Assembly (NCBI RefSeq): GCF_002980525.1
Contig: NZ_PVBQ01000006.1
Coordinates: forward strand, 124,001-188,000
Direction: 5' to 3'
Source: Sphingobacterium haloxyli
GTDB lineage: Bacteria; Bacteroidota; Bacteroidia; Sphingobacteriales; Sphingobacteriaceae
Length of the DNA stretch: 64,000 bases
Positions 1 to 9,110 of the stretch are shown in pieces. The notes below the pieces were generated by a model. That model saw nothing but the letters and a program-made list of their open reading frames with translations, ran no database searches and was not told the DNA's origin. Position numbers and translations under genes: made by a program. Within the stretch, counting starts at the first letter, position 1; each line of letters opens with the position of its first letter.

Positions 1-1
1 A

Positions 2-1285
2 AAAGGTGAGATTATTCCCCAGGGAGCAAAAAACGAAGCATTACAGATTCTATCTGCTGTGTTGCTAACTGAAGAGAAAATAGTGGTAAGTAATATTCCC
101 GATATTAAAGATGTGAATAAATTGATTGATCTCCTAATTGCATTGGGCGTTAATGTCAATCGGGTCAACAAAGATACCTATTCGTTTGAAGCAAAAAACA
201 TTAATATAGAGTATTTTCAATCGGAAGATTTTAAGCACAAAGGTGGGGGGCTGCGGGGCTCTATAATGATTGTCGGCCCATTGCTAGCTCGCTTCGGGAA
301 GGCGGCGATTCCCAAACCAGGAGGGGATAAAATAGGTCGACGCCGATTGGATACGCATTTTCTTGGATTTGAGAAATTAGGCGCAAAATTCGTTTACGAC
401 GCGGAAAATAATTTCTTTAATGTGGACGCATCGCAGTTAAAAGGCGCTTATATTTTAATGGATGAGGCGTCGGTAACCGGTACGGCGAATATTGTAATGG
501 CAGCCGTATTAGCTAAAGGGGTAACCACTATTTACAATGCTGCTTGTGAACCTTATTTACAGCAGCTTTGTAAGATGTTGAACCGTATGGGGGCGAAAAT
601 ATCAGGTATCGGGTCTAATTTACTAACGATAGAGGGGGTCGAACGATTGCATGGAACAAGTCATCGTATGTTGCCGGATATGATTGAAATTGGGTCTTTT
701 ATCGGTATGGCTGCGATGACTGGGTCGGAAATCACAATTAAGAATGTTTGTTTTTCAGAATTAGGTATTATCCCGACCGTCTTTGCGAAGCTAGGAATAA
801 AGTTTGATTTGCGTGGTGATGATATTTTTATTCCAGCGCAAGACTCCTATGAGGTCGAAACCTTTATTGATGGTTCAATATTGACGGTCGCCGACGCGCC
901 ATGGCCAGGCTTTACCCCTGATTTGTTGAGCATTGTCCTGGTAACAGCCATCCAAGCAAAGGGCAACGTATTGATTCATCAAAAGATGTTCGAAAGTCGC
1001 CTGTTTTTTGTGGATAAACTGATTGATATGGGGGCGCAGATTATCCTTTGTGACCCGCACCGTGCAACTGTCATCGGATTAAATAAACAAGTAAGATTGC
1101 GAGGTATTGAGATGACCTCACCCGACATTCGAGCGGGTGTTTCCCTTTTGATTGCTGCATTGTCGGCACAAGGACGATCCATTATATATAATATAGACCA
1201 GATCGAGCGTGGGTATCAAGATATTGAAGAAAGATTAAGGGCATTGGGGGCAAATATACGTCGAATCGAAGCGCCGGAAGCGTAG
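2..1285 (+). CDS. murA: UDP-N-acetylglucosamine 1-carboxyvinyltransferase, 5' end cut by window
   Basis: Transfers enolpyruvate from PEP to UDP-GlcNAc, the first committed step of peptidoglycan synthesis, in the cytoplasm. The reading frame is open from base 2 (KGEIIPQGAKNEALQIL, the usual MurA N-terminal region with the substrate-binding Lys-Asn pair), so the true start lies just outside the window and roughly 10 residues are missing; the GTG at 59 is internal. The two-fold repeated EPSP-synthase-like fold is suggested by the length (427 residues seen) and the GGGLRGS and LPDMIEIGSFIG motifs. The catalytic loop, normally GGCxIG, reads GGDKIG, with Asp encoded at 326-328. Asp at this position is known from other MurA enzymes and gives fosfomycin insensitivity. 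A clear terminator follows. Confidence 0.95.
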   Translation, partial: KGEIIPQGAKNEALQILSAVLLTEEKIVVSNIPDIKDVNKLIDLLIALGVNVNRVNKDTYSFEAKNINIEYFQSEDFKHKGGGLRGSIMIVGPLLARFGKAAIPKPGGDKIGRRRLDTHFLGFEKLGAKFVYDAENNFFNVDASQLKGAYILMDEASVTGTANIVMAAVLAKGVTTIYNAACEPYLQQLCKMLNRMGAKISGIGSNLLTIEGVERLHGTSHRMLPDMIEIGSFIGMAAMTGSEITIKNVCFSELGIIPTVFAKLGIKFDLRGDDIFIPAQDSYEVETFIDGSILTVADAPWPGFTPDLLSIVLVTAIQAKGNVLIHQKMFESRLFFVDKLIDMGAQIILCDPHRATVIGLNKQVRLRGIEMTSPDIRAGVSLLIAALSAQGRSIIYNIDQIERGYQDIEERLRALGANIRRIEAPEA

Positions 1286-1304
1286 CTGAGGATATTATGA
1301 TTAT

Positions 1305-1341
1305 AAAGGGCGAGCATTTGTGTTCGCCCTTTCTTGTTTTT
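1305..1341 (+). terminator. Rho-independent terminator after murA
   Basis: AAAGGGCGA pairs with TTCGCCCTTT around a short loop, followed by a T-rich tract. It lies 20 bases after the murA stop. Confidence 0.8.
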
Positions 1342-1444
1342 GGTGATTTTTTTTGAATTTATGACATTTTTTTTTGTGTGTTTGGTTTTTTTTTATTGTT
1401 TTTGTGCTGTAGAAATATTAAAAAATTCAATTTTTTATGTCAAA

Positions 1445-1477
1445 TTGTGTTTTTTATAAATATTTTACATATAATTG
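1445..1477 (+). promoter_or_regulatory. Candidate promoter of the ammonium channel gene
   Basis: TATAATTG at 1470-1477 resembles the Bacteroidota -7 box TAnnTTTG, with a TTG at 1445-1447 as a possible -33 element (spacer 22, slightly long). The start codon follows 20 bases downstream. Confidence 0.4.
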
Positions 1478-1497
1478 CACTATAAAAGTTATGAAAT

Positions 1498-2835
1498 ATG
1501 TCTATTTATCAAAAAAAATCGTTTCTTCCATTTTTATTGATGGTTGTTTTAGTTGTTGTGGCGTTTTTCAATCCAGCACTACCGGTTGGTGCGGTTGAGC
1601 ATGAGTATAATTCCGCTGATGTTGCCTGGATGTTGACTTCAACTGCGCTTGTTTTAATCATGACGCCTGGTTTAGCCTACTTTTATGGCGGAATGGTCAA
1701 AAAAAGAAATGTTATTTCTACTATGCTCCAAAGTTTTATCTGCATGGCGGTCGTGGCCGTGATGTGGGTCGCTTTCGGCTTTAGCTTGGTATTTGGCGAT
1801 TCCATTGGAGGAGTTATAGGAGACCCGACTACTTTCTTTATGTTCAACGGCGTACTCGACCACGAGCCGTGGGATGGTGCCCCTACTATTCCGTTTGTGC
1901 TGTTTGCTATGTTTCAGTTAAAATTTGCGATTATCACACCTGCACTAATTACTGGCGCCTTTGCTGAGCGCATCCGTTTTATATCGTACATTCTGTTCAT
2001 TTGTTTGTTCTTCATTTTTATTTATGCGCCTTTAGCACATGCTACCTGGCATCCAGATGGTATTTTACTCCAAATGGGTGTTCTAGATTTTGCTGGTGGA
2101 ACGGTAGTTCATATGTCTGCCGGGTTAACGGCACTGGCTTCTGCAATTTATTTGAAACAAGGTAAAACGGCTAAAGTGCACACTCCGGCGAGGATAACGT
2201 ATGTGTTATTAGGGACGGGGTTATTGTGGTTCGGTTGGTTTGGCTTCAATGCCGGATCAGCTTTTGCGGCTGATGCATTAGCTGCGACAGCTTTAGCGAC
2301 GACAACAGCTGCATCCGGTGCTGCGGCTATTATGTACATCTTATTTGATGCGGCTCGAGGCATTAAACCTTCTGCTACGGGAACCTGTATCGGAGTTGTT
2401 GTCGGTTTAGTTGCCATAACACCTGCGGCAGGATTCGTGAGCATTCCACATTCTATCGTTATCGGATCGGTGGCAGCGATTGTTAGCCGGTTGTTGATAG
2501 ACTGGCGCAGCCGATCGAATATTGATGACACCTTGGATGTGTTCCCTAGCCACGGTGTGGGTGGGATGGTAGGCATGGTATTAACGGGCGTATTCGCGCA
2601 CTCCGCTATCAACGGAGCCGTAGAAGCAAACGGGCTCTATTATGGAGAAACGGACTTGTTCGTTGCGCACCTAATTGGTCTTGTGGGGGCAAGCATCTTT
2701 ATTATAGTTGTCGCATTCATTCTTCTGAAAGTGACAGATGTGATAACACCCTTACGTGTCAGTGATCAGGAAGAGGAAGAGGGACTCGATTTGTCACAGC
2801 ATGGTGAACGACTCTCTTATGATGTCCACAATTAA
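1498..2835 (+). CDS. amt: Ammonium transporter (Amt/MEP/Rh family)
   Basis: Inner-membrane channel for ammonium/ammonia uptake. The 445-residue protein starts with a hydrophobic segment ending near residue 30 (VGAVEHEYNSADVAWML, as in Amt N-termini with a cleaved signal) and then shows about eleven membrane spans. Both pore histidines of the family are in place: H205 in GGTVVHMSAG and H352 in FPSHGVGGMVG. The C-terminal tail is short and acidic (QEEEEGLDLSQHGERLSYD). No GlnK (P-II) gene follows, unlike in many bacteria. It stands alone with its own promoter-like sequence and terminator. An ATG seven bases earlier is in a different frame, so 1498 is the start. Confidence 0.95.
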   Translation: MSIYQKKSFLPFLLMVVLVVVAFFNPALPVGAVEHEYNSADVAWMLTSTALVLIMTPGLAYFYGGMVKKRNVISTMLQSFICMAVVAVMWVAFGFSLVFGDSIGGVIGDPTTFFMFNGVLDHEPWDGAPTIPFVLFAMFQLKFAIITPALITGAFAERIRFISYILFICLFFIFIYAPLAHATWHPDGILLQMGVLDFAGGTVVHMSAGLTALASAIYLKQGKTAKVHTPARITYVLLGTGLLWFGWFGFNAGSAFAADALAATALATTTAASGAAAIMYILFDAARGIKPSATGTCIGVVVGLVAITPAAGFVSIPHSIVIGSVAAIVSRLLIDWRSRSNIDDTLDVFPSHGVGGMVGMVLTGVFAHSAINGAVEANGLYYGETDLFVAHLIGLVGASIFIIVVAFILLKVTDVITPLRVSDQEEEEGLDLSQHGERLSYDVHN

Positions 2836-2862
2836 CAAATACTAGTTACTAACTAAACAATG

Positions 2863-2893
2863 AAAGAGGCCGATGGAAATCGGTCTTTTTTTG
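2863..2893 (+). terminator. Rho-independent terminator after amt
   Basis: AGAGGCCGAT and ATCGGTCT form a hairpin with one G-U pair, followed by seven T residues. Confidence 0.85.
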
Positions 2894-2968
2894 TTTAAGC
2901 GTATTGTTTGGTTTCGCTGTTTTTTTGTTGTACCGTACTTTTACCCCCAATATCTCCTTTAAAAAATT

Positions 2969-2976
2969 TATATTTG
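2969..2976 (+). promoter_or_regulatory. -7 box upstream of lepA
   Basis: TATATTTG is a perfect match to the Bacteroidota -7 consensus, 29 bases before the lepA start. I see no TTG at the right distance for a -33 element. Confidence 0.45.
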
Positions 2977-3005
2977 CCAATTAGAATTATTGGATAAGGA
3001 CCTGT

Positions 3006-4796
3006 ATGAAGCATATACGTAATTTTTGTATTATCGCCCATATCGACCACGGAAAAAGCACATTGGCCGATCGACTGTTGGAGTTTACGAAGACCATTTC
3101 GCAACGGGAGGCTCAAGCGCAGCTGTTGGATAATATGGATCTGGAACGTGAACGTGGGATAACGATTAAATCGCACGCTATTCAAATGGAATACACCAAG
3201 GATGGCGAGCACTATATTTTGAACTTGATTGATACTCCGGGACACGTTGATTTCTCTTATGAGGTCTCGCGCTCCATTGCGGCATGTGAAGGGGCGCTGC
3301 TGATCGTGGATGCCTCGCAAGGTATCCAAGCACAAACCATATCCAATCTATATCTAGCTTTGGAACATGATCTAGAAATCATTCCTGTACTTAATAAAAT
3401 GGATTTGCCGGGTGCAATGCCCGAAGAAGTAAAAGATCAGATTATCGATTTAATCGGAGGCAAGCGAGAAGAGATCATACCCGCGTCGGGTAAAACCGGG
3501 ATGGGCGTGTCGGATATTCTCAGTGCTATTGTAGAGCGTGTTCCACCGCCGGTTGGCGATCCAAATGCACCATTACAAGCGTTGATCTTTGATTCTGTTT
3601 TTAACTCTTTTCGGGGAATTATGGCCTATTTTAAAGTGGAAAACGGTGAGATTCGAAAAGGCGACAGGGTTAAATTTGTAGCCACTGGAAAGGAATATTT
3701 CGCAGACGAAATCGGGACGCTTAAACTTAATCAAGTTGCCAAAGATGTTATAAAAACAGGTGACGTAGGGTATATTATTTCAGGCATCAAAGAAGCTCGC
3801 GAAGTGAAAGTAGGAGATACTATTACTCATCGTGATCGTCCTTGTACACAGGCGATACGGGGCTTTGAAGAGGTCAAGCCGATGGTTTTCGCGGGAATCT
3901 ATCCGGTCGACACAGAAGACTATGAAGAGCTCCGTGAATCTATGCACCGGTTGCAGCTCAACGACGCTTCCTTAGTTTTCGAACCCGAATCATCTGCGGC
4001 GTTGGGGTTTGGGTTCCGATGTGGCTTTTTGGGGATGCTTCATATGGAAATTATTCAAGAGCGTCTGGAGCGTGAGTTCAATATGACGGTGATTACCACA
4101 GTGCCAAACGTTTCCTATCGCGCATTTCTTACAAAAGATAAAGAAGAGGTGGTTGTACATAACCCGTCGGATTTGCCCGATCCTAGTAAATTGGATTTTA
4201 TCGAAGAACCCTATATAAAGGCAAATGTTATCACAAAGTCAGACTTCGTAGGTCCAGTGATGTCCTTATGTATTCAAAAGCGTGGGACTATTATCAATCA
4301 GTCTTATCTGACCTCCGATAGGGTGGAACTGACCTTTGAAATGCCCATGGGCGAAATCGTCTTTGATTTTTACGATAAGTTGAAGACCATATCTAAAGGC
4401 TATGCATCATTTGATTATCATCAGATAGGATACCGACAATCAGATTTGGTAAAATTGGATATTCGGTTGAATGATGAGCCTGTAGATGCTTTGTCTTCAC
4501 TTATCCACCGAAGCAATGCCTATGATTTTGGGAAGAAAATTTGTGAGAAATTAAAAGAGCTTCTACCTCGTCAGCAATTTGAAATCCGTATACAAGCCTC
4601 TATCGGCGCAAAAATTATTGCGCGTGAAACAATTTCGGCTTTACGTAAAGACGTGACGGCGAAATGTTACGGAGGGGATATTTCCCGGAAACGTAAGTTG
4701 TTGGAAAAACAGAAGAAAGGGAAAAAGAGAATGCGCCAAGTTGGAAACGTAGAAATTCCACAATCAGCATTTATGGCTGTTTTAAAATTGGATTAA
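3006..4796 (+). CDS. lepA: Translation elongation factor 4 (LepA), ribosome back-translocase GTPase
   Basis: A 596-residue translational GTPase, the normal length for EF4/LepA. The G motifs are in order: AHIDHGKST (G1, about residues 9-17), RGITI (G2), DTPGHVDFS (G3), NKMDLP (G4) and the SGKTG stretch (G5). The EF-G-like domains III and V follow, and the family-specific C-terminal domain ends in [23 protein letters not shown], which contains the conserved YGGD(I/V)(S/T)RK motif that replaces EF-G domain IV. It acts on the ribosome. folD follows 22 bases later on the same strand, so the two may be cotranscribed. Confidence 0.97.
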   Translation: MKHIRNFCIIAHIDHGKSTLADRLLEFTKTISQREAQAQLLDNMDLERERGITIKSHAIQMEYTKDGEHYILNLIDTPGHVDFSYEVSRSIAACEGALLIVDASQGIQAQTISNLYLALEHDLEIIPVLNKMDLPGAMPEEVKDQIIDLIGGKREEIIPASGKTGMGVSDILSAIVERVPPPVGDPNAPLQALIFDSVFNSFRGIMAYFKVENGEIRKGDRVKFVATGKEYFADEIGTLKLNQVAKDVIKTGDVGYIISGIKEAREVKVGDTITHRDRPCTQAIRGFEEVKPMVFAGIYPVDTEDYEELRESMHRLQLNDASLVFEPESSAALGFGFRCGFLGMLHMEIIQERLEREFNMTVITTVPNVSYRAFLTKDKEEVVVHNPSDLPDPSKLDFIEEPYIKANVITKSDFVGPVMSLCIQKRGTIINQSYLTSDRVELTFEMPMGEIVFDFYDKLKTISKGYASFDYHQIGYRQSDLVKLDIRLNDEPVDALSSLIHRSNAYDFGKKICEKLKELLPRQQFEIRIQASIGAKIIARETISALRKDVTAKCYGGDISRKRKLLEKQKKGKKRMRQVGNVEIPQSAFMAVLKLD

Positions 4797-4818
4797 GAAG
4801 TAGATAATACGCATACAA

Positions 4819-5703
4819 ATGAATTTATTAGACGGAAAGCTGGTATCAGCAAAAATAAAAGAAGATATTAAAAAAGAAGCGGAAGCATTTACGAGACAAT
4901 CCGGACGTAGACCGCATTTAGTAGCTATCTTGGTTGGCAATGATGGCGGGAGTGAGACTTACGTAGCCAGCAAGATGCGTAATTGCGAACTAGTAGGTTT
5001 TGAATCGACAAATATCCGCTATGATGTGAATATTTCCGAAGAGGAGCTCATTGCAAAGATTAAGGAAATTAATCAGGATACCAGTATTGATGGACTAATT
5101 GTACAATTGCCTTTGCCTAAACATATTGATCCAGAAAAAATTACAGAAGCGATTGATTATCGTAAGGATGTAGACGGCTTTCATCCTATAAATTTAGGAA
5201 GGATGCAACGTAATCTATCTTGTTTTGTGCCGGCTACACCTTACGGTATTATGCTCATGCTGGAGTATTATAATATCGATACTGCAGGTAAGAAAGCGGT
5301 CGTGGTTGGTCGTAGTAATATTGTAGGTTCACCGATGAGTATCTTATTGGCTCGCAATAGTAATCCAGGAAACTGTACAGTGACCTTGACTCACAGTCGT
5401 ACAGCAAACTTAAAAGACGAGGTACTCGCTGGAGATATCGTCGTAGCAGCTATTGGTCGTAAGCATTTTGTTACGGCGGATATGGTAAAAGAAGGTGCCG
5501 TTGTCATCGATGTAGGTATTAATCGGGAAGAATCTTCAGAAACGAAATCCGGTTTTAAGCTATACGGAGACGTTGACTTTGAAGAAGTGTCAAAGAAAGC
5601 ATCTTGGATAACACCCGTTCCCGGCGGAGTGGGGCTGATGACAATCGTAGGCCTATTAAAGAACACGCTAGAAGCTGCAAAAGGTACGGTCTATTCGAAA
5701 TAG
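4819..5703 (+). CDS. folD: Bifunctional methylenetetrahydrofolate dehydrogenase / methenyltetrahydrofolate cyclohydrolase
   Basis: Interconverts 5,10-methylene-, 5,10-methenyl- and 10-formyl-tetrahydrofolate with NADP, supplying one-carbon units in the cytoplasm. Its 294 residues match the family length. The catalytic Tyr-x3-Lys pair is Y48/K52 in YVASKMRN. VQLPLPKHI and DVDGFHP are the folate-binding motifs, VVVGRSNIVGSPMS binds the nucleotide, and TPVPGGVGLMT is the C-terminal signature. It follows lepA closely. Confidence 0.97.
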   Translation: MNLLDGKLVSAKIKEDIKKEAEAFTRQSGRRPHLVAILVGNDGGSETYVASKMRNCELVGFESTNIRYDVNISEEELIAKIKEINQDTSIDGLIVQLPLPKHIDPEKITEAIDYRKDVDGFHPINLGRMQRNLSCFVPATPYGIMLMLEYYNIDTAGKKAVVVGRSNIVGSPMSILLARNSNPGNCTVTLTHSRTANLKDEVLAGDIVVAAIGRKHFVTADMVKEGAVVIDVGINREESSETKSGFKLYGDVDFEEVSKKASWITPVPGGVGLMTIVGLLKNTLEAAKGTVYSK

Positions 5704-5771
5704 TATGGTCGGGTTTGGTATAATAATTGTTTATATCTGTTATTAACTAATATAATATAAAGAAAAACGAT

Positions 5772-6329
5772 ATGAAGACATTATTGTTAATAGCAGCAGT
5801 CGCCAGTATTTCCTTGGCTACATCATGTAACAATACCAAAAACAATGATACTGATAGTGAAATGACGGCCGGTCAAAAACTTGATCAAACATTGGAAACA
5901 CTCGAGGAGAATCAAGATCATGCAAAAGCTGTTTTAAAAGAAGAGTTAGCGAAGGCAGAAGACAGGGTGAATAAAGCAAAAGCTAATTTGGATGAAGCTG
6001 TTCGCAAAGGTGATAAACGTGCCGAAGAGGATGCTCGCGAAGCGTTGGATGAGGCGAACACTTTTTGGGACAAGACAAAAGCAACGGCACGTGAAGCTGG
6101 CCTCAAAATAGAAGAGGGTACAAATAACGCTATCGATGCAACTAAGGATGCCGCTAAATCCACGGGAAATGCGTTAGATAGGGCATATGATAAGACGGTC
6201 GATGCGACAAAGGATGCAGCGGACGCTACAGGAAAGGCAATAGATAACGCGGTAGAAAAAACCGGAGAGAAAGCAAACAAGGTTGCCGACGACGCTGAAA
6301 AGAAATTAAATGATTTAAAGAATCGCTAG
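5772..6329 (+). CDS. Lipoprotein with LEA-like amphipathic repeats
   Basis: A 185-residue predicted lipoprotein: hydrophobic signal with lipobox LATSC, Cys at about residue 19. The mature part is almost entirely charged and Ala-rich helix. The second half repeats an 11-residue-like pattern (for example AIDATKDAAKSTGNALDRAY, then VDATKDAADATGKAIDNAV), as seen in LEA and YtxH-like stress proteins. Function unknown; a role in envelope or desiccation/osmotic protection is only an inference from composition. It is followed by its own strong terminator. Confidence 0.8.
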   Translation: MKTLLLIAAVASISLATSCNNTKNNDTDSEMTAGQKLDQTLETLEENQDHAKAVLKEELAKAEDRVNKAKANLDEAVRKGDKRAEEDAREALDEANTFWDKTKATAREAGLKIEEGTNNAIDATKDAAKSTGNALDRAYDKTVDATKDAADATGKAIDNAVEKTGEKANKVADDAEKKLNDLKNR

Positions 6330-6388
6330 CAAAAAGATTTTTCTGTTTATTTAAGCGTTAGCTAGCGTAGCTATAGGATATATCTTTG

Positions 6389-6418
6389 AACCTCCTGATT
6401 ATTCAGGAGGTTTTTTAT
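6389..6418 (+). terminator. Rho-independent terminator
   Basis: AACCTCCTGA and TCAGGAGGTT form a perfect 10-bp stem with a TTAT loop, followed by T residues. It closes the LEA-like lipoprotein gene. Confidence 0.9.
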
Positions 6419-6435
6419 AAGTTTTATACCAGTAT

Positions 6436-6888
6436 ATGGATATTAAAATAAAAAAGCAATTATTAGACCATTGCTTTAAGCGAGTTGAAGGTCGAGTGAC
6501 GGAAATCACGTTTGCGCTGCAGCAAGCCCAAGAAGCGATAGAAGGCGACACCAAGAGTAGCGCCGGCGACAAGTACGAGACATCACGAGAGATGATACAA
6601 CAAGACTTAAACCGTTACCACATGCAGTTGTCGCAGGCAAAGAAAGATTGGGCTTTGTTGCAAAAAATAAATACTGGTGTAAAAGAAAAGGCAGAAATAG
6701 GTGCGGTAGTCGCGACGGAGCAAGTAACCTATTTCGTTGCTATCAGTTTGGGCGAGCAACAGGTTGATGGGATGCGCTTTATGGTGATTTCACCTTCGTC
6801 ACCTATAGGTAAGTTGTTATTGGGGCATAAAGTGGGTAACGAGATTTTCTTTAACGGTACGAAGCAACAAATAATAGCTATCTATTAA
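6436..6888 (+). CDS. GreA/GreB-family protein (transcript cleavage factor-like)
   Basis: 150 residues with the layout of Gre factors: an N-terminal helical hairpin (about residues 1-75) containing the tip stretch GDKYETSREM, then a C-terminal beta domain (about 80-150) with SPSSPIGKLLLGHKVGNEI, which matches the Gre/FKBP-like domain. Gre factors enter the RNA polymerase secondary channel and stimulate cleavage of backtracked RNA. The acidic tip residues expected are present only in part, so it could be a Gre-like regulator without cleavage activity. It starts 18 bases after a terminator and probably has its own promoter. Confidence 0.7.
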   Translation: MDIKIKKQLLDHCFKRVEGRVTEITFALQQAQEAIEGDTKSSAGDKYETSREMIQQDLNRYHMQLSQAKKDWALLQKINTGVKEKAEIGAVVATEQVTYFVAISLGEQQVDGMRFMVISPSSPIGKLLLGHKVGNEIFFNGTKQQIIAIY

Positions 6889-7003
6889 AGGAGCGGCAGG
6901 ATATACCAAACAATCATATAGGCTTTATTGTTCCATTGTAAAAGTCTATCCTGTAAGGTTTACAGCACTCAAAGCATTGTTCAGTCTTTAATAATTTCTT
7001 ACG

Positions 7004-7420
7004 ATGACGCTATTCGATAAATATAAAACACTTTTAGATGCAGCAGCGGATGCAATCATCGAGGGCCTGCAAGTTATAGAACAAGATCGTGTTCTAATTA
7101 TCCGATGCGTGGCTCCCAATGCCGAAGTAAAAAATAAGCTATGGGACATCTATAGCCAGATTGATCCTAATTTTATTTCAGGAGAAGTTTTATTAGATGT
7201 GGATGTGTTGTCTGCTGTAAAGGGTTGTAAAGCCAGATTCATGGCAGACGAATCGATCTTAAACATCCATAAAGGTCCTGGGGTCGAACTCCCTATTATA
7301 GATCGTGTACGAAAAGGAGAAGTAATCACTCTAATTAGTCGTGCCAACGTCTACTGGTGGCTGATCCGCACAGATGATACCGAGGGATATTGCTACGCGC
7401 AACATGTAGAACTCGTATAA
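7004..7420 (+). CDS. Protein with C-terminal bacterial SH3 domain
   Basis: 138 residues without a signal peptide. The first about 70 residues form a mixed alpha/beta region I do not recognise. The last about 65 (ESILNIHKGPGVELPIIDRV to the end, with YWWLIRTDDTEGYCYAQHVELV) match a bacterial SH3 (SH3b) domain: the start resembles the NVRSGPG motif and the end the GW(V/I)hxxYL motif. Such domains usually bind cell-wall or protein ligands. The absence of an export signal is unusual, so an intracellular role cannot be excluded. Confidence 0.65.
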   Translation: MTLFDKYKTLLDAAADAIIEGLQVIEQDRVLIIRCVAPNAEVKNKLWDIYSQIDPNFISGEVLLDVDVLSAVKGCKARFMADESILNIHKGPGVELPIIDRVRKGEVITLISRANVYWWLIRTDDTEGYCYAQHVELV

Positions 7421-7439
7421 TAATATAATGCCGTAAGCC

Positions 7440-8279
7440 TTAGCCAAACATGTCTTCTAGGCTGAACGCCTCCTTTAGCCTTACGCCTTTTTCTGTATAA
7501 TCCAAAGTACAGCATGCATTCGTTGGATCGTGTTCGAGGAACAGTATGTATTCATTTTCAACAATTTCGTTCCAGTAGTGCTGTCGCTCATCCATAGTGG
7601 TTAGGGGCCTGACGTCATAGCCCATCACATAGGGGAGGGGAATATGCCCTACGGAAGGTAATAAGTCCGCCATGTAAAGAATTGTTTTTCCCCGATACTG
7701 GATTTGTGGAAGCATCATGGATTCGGTGTGCCCGTGCGCATAACGAATATCAATGTTAGGCGAAAAAGATTCTCCTTCCTTCACAAAATGCAGCTGGCCG
7801 CTTTCCTGGATGGGGAGAATGTTCTCTCGGAGAAATGAAGCTTTCTCTCGAGGATTGGGGTTTATGGCCCACTCCCAATGTTTTTCATTACTCCAGAAGC
7901 GCGCGTTTTTGAAAGCGGGAAGAAGGCGTTCACCGTCTCGCTTTATAGCACCTCCACAATGATCAAAATGGAGATGTGTTAGGATGATATCCGTAATATC
8001 ATCGCGGTGGAATCCGTATTTTGCTAATGAACCATCGAGCGTGGCATCACCGTGTAGAAAATAATGGCTGAAAAACTTTTCGTCCTGTTTATCCCCGATT
8101 GCCGTGTCTATTAAAATCAACTGTCTGCCGTCCTCAATGAGTAGTAATCTATTTGTCCAAGTACATAGATTCCGTTCATCGGCGGGATTGGTGCGTTGCC
8201 ACAATGATTTTGGCACTACACCAAACATCGAGCCGCCGTCTAACTTAAAGAATCCAGTGTCAATGGTGTATAATTTCAT
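7440..8279 (-). CDS. MBL-fold metallohydrolase (lactonase-like)
   Basis: 279 residues. The zinc signature HxHxDH is THLHFDHCGGA near residue 110; further metal ligands are likely in YAHGHTESM and in MADLLPS. Layout and length resemble the AHL-lactonase/quorum-quenching branch of the metallo-beta-lactamase superfamily, but the substrate cannot be read from sequence. No signal peptide, so probably cytoplasmic. The gene is convergent with the SH3 gene, with 19 bases between stops. Confidence 0.8.
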   Translation of the reverse strand: MKLYTIDTGFFKLDGGSMFGVVPKSLWQRTNPADERNLCTWTNRLLLIEDGRQLILIDTAIGDKQDEKFFSHYFLHGDATLDGSLAKYGFHRDDITDIILTHLHFDHCGGAIKRDGERLLPAFKNARFWSNEKHWEWAINPNPREKASFLRENILPIQESGQLHFVKEGESFSPNIDIRYAHGHTESMMLPQIQYRGKTILYMADLLPSVGHIPLPYVMGYDVRPLTTMDERQHYWNEIVENEYILFLEHDPTNACCTLDYTEKGVRLKEAFSLEDMFG

Positions 8280-8341
8280 GCAAGTTTAAATTTCTCATCT
8301 ATAAAAACGGTAGCATATTTAAACGTAGCGACTACCTGTAT

Positions 8342-8851
8342 TTACTTTTTGAAAAAGCCGCCTAGCGCATCACCTAGTTTTCCTTTGGTGACTACACTTA
8401 TAGCGTCGTCGATCCCCACTTTCCCATCACCGTTTTGGTCTAGGGCAGAGCCCGCGCCATCACTAGTGAGAGAACCTATGATATCACTGATATTGAAATC
8501 ACCATTTTGTACTTTATTGGAAACCATGCTGATGATTTGTGGTATAATAGAACTAGCAAAGCCACCAGCAGTACTACTATCCAATCCTACGTTGGTACCC
8601 AATTTTGTGGTGAGTGAAGATATTATGTTTTTTACTACCGGATTAGAGGTCAACGTACTAGTGTCGCTATTACCAAGCATATGGCTCAGCTCGCCTAAAT
8701 TTCCACCCGAAACGGCTGATTTTAAACCTTCAATCAACGACGAGCCAGTTTCCTTAGCCACATTTCCTGCTAAATTATCAGAAATATCTTTATTATTGCT
8801 AATCTCTTTAGTTGTTGCCTGCTGGATTATTTGCTGCAGTTTGTCAATCAT
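8342..8851 (-). CDS. DUF937-like protein with an EF-hand-type loop
   Basis: 169 residues, Ser/Gly/Asn rich, no signal peptide. The body (DNLAGNVAKETGSSLIEGLK, SSIIPQIISMVSNKV) resembles the DUF937/YidB-type family of short repeated helices. Near the C-terminus DQNGDGKVGIDD has the spacing of a 12-residue calcium-binding EF-hand loop. Function unknown. It lies 62 bases upstream of the MBL hydrolase on the same strand and may share its transcript. Confidence 0.6.
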   Translation of the reverse strand: MIDKLQQIIQQATTKEISNNKDISDNLAGNVAKETGSSLIEGLKSAVSGGNLGELSHMLGNSDTSTLTSNPVVKNIISSLTTKLGTNVGLDSSTAGGFASSIIPQIISMVSNKVQNGDFNISDIIGSLTSDGAGSALDQNGDGKVGIDDAISVVTKGKLGDALGGFFKK

Positions 8852-9056
8852 GTTGTTGCGATTTTGTTACACAAATAAAGGTAAGAAATCAAATCTGTTT
8901 CTCCATGGATTGTGTACTTATATTTTAGGCGACGTAGTTATTCTATGACGTACTAGAGATTAGTCCATCCGTTCGTCTATATGAATACCCGTTTGTGCAG
9001 AAGAAACGACAAGCAGAGTCGATGGAGATCTCCTTTGAATACAATAGGCGAGCATC

Positions 9057-9100
9057 AATAATAATAAAGGACGCCACCTGGGCGTCCTTTATTATTATCA
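9057..9100 (-). terminator. Long terminator hairpin after the RND pump gene
   Basis: An almost perfect inverted repeat of about 18 bp per arm (AATAATAAAGGACGCC and GGCGTCCTTTATTATT) around a short loop. The A/T-rich outer arms would serve as terminator in both directions, but the only gene end beside it is that of the minus-strand efflux operon. Confidence 0.8.
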
Positions 9101-9110
9101 TTTCGTATTA

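Noticed and set aside
2148..2612. 154-codon open frame antisense to the ammonium channel
   Set aside because: Shadow of the GC-rich membrane spans of amt; the translation is low-complexity Ala/Pro/Thr with no domain.
8349..8948. 199-codon frame antisense to the DUF937-like gene
   Set aside because: Overlaps fully a better supported gene; composition is a mirror of Ser/Gly codons.
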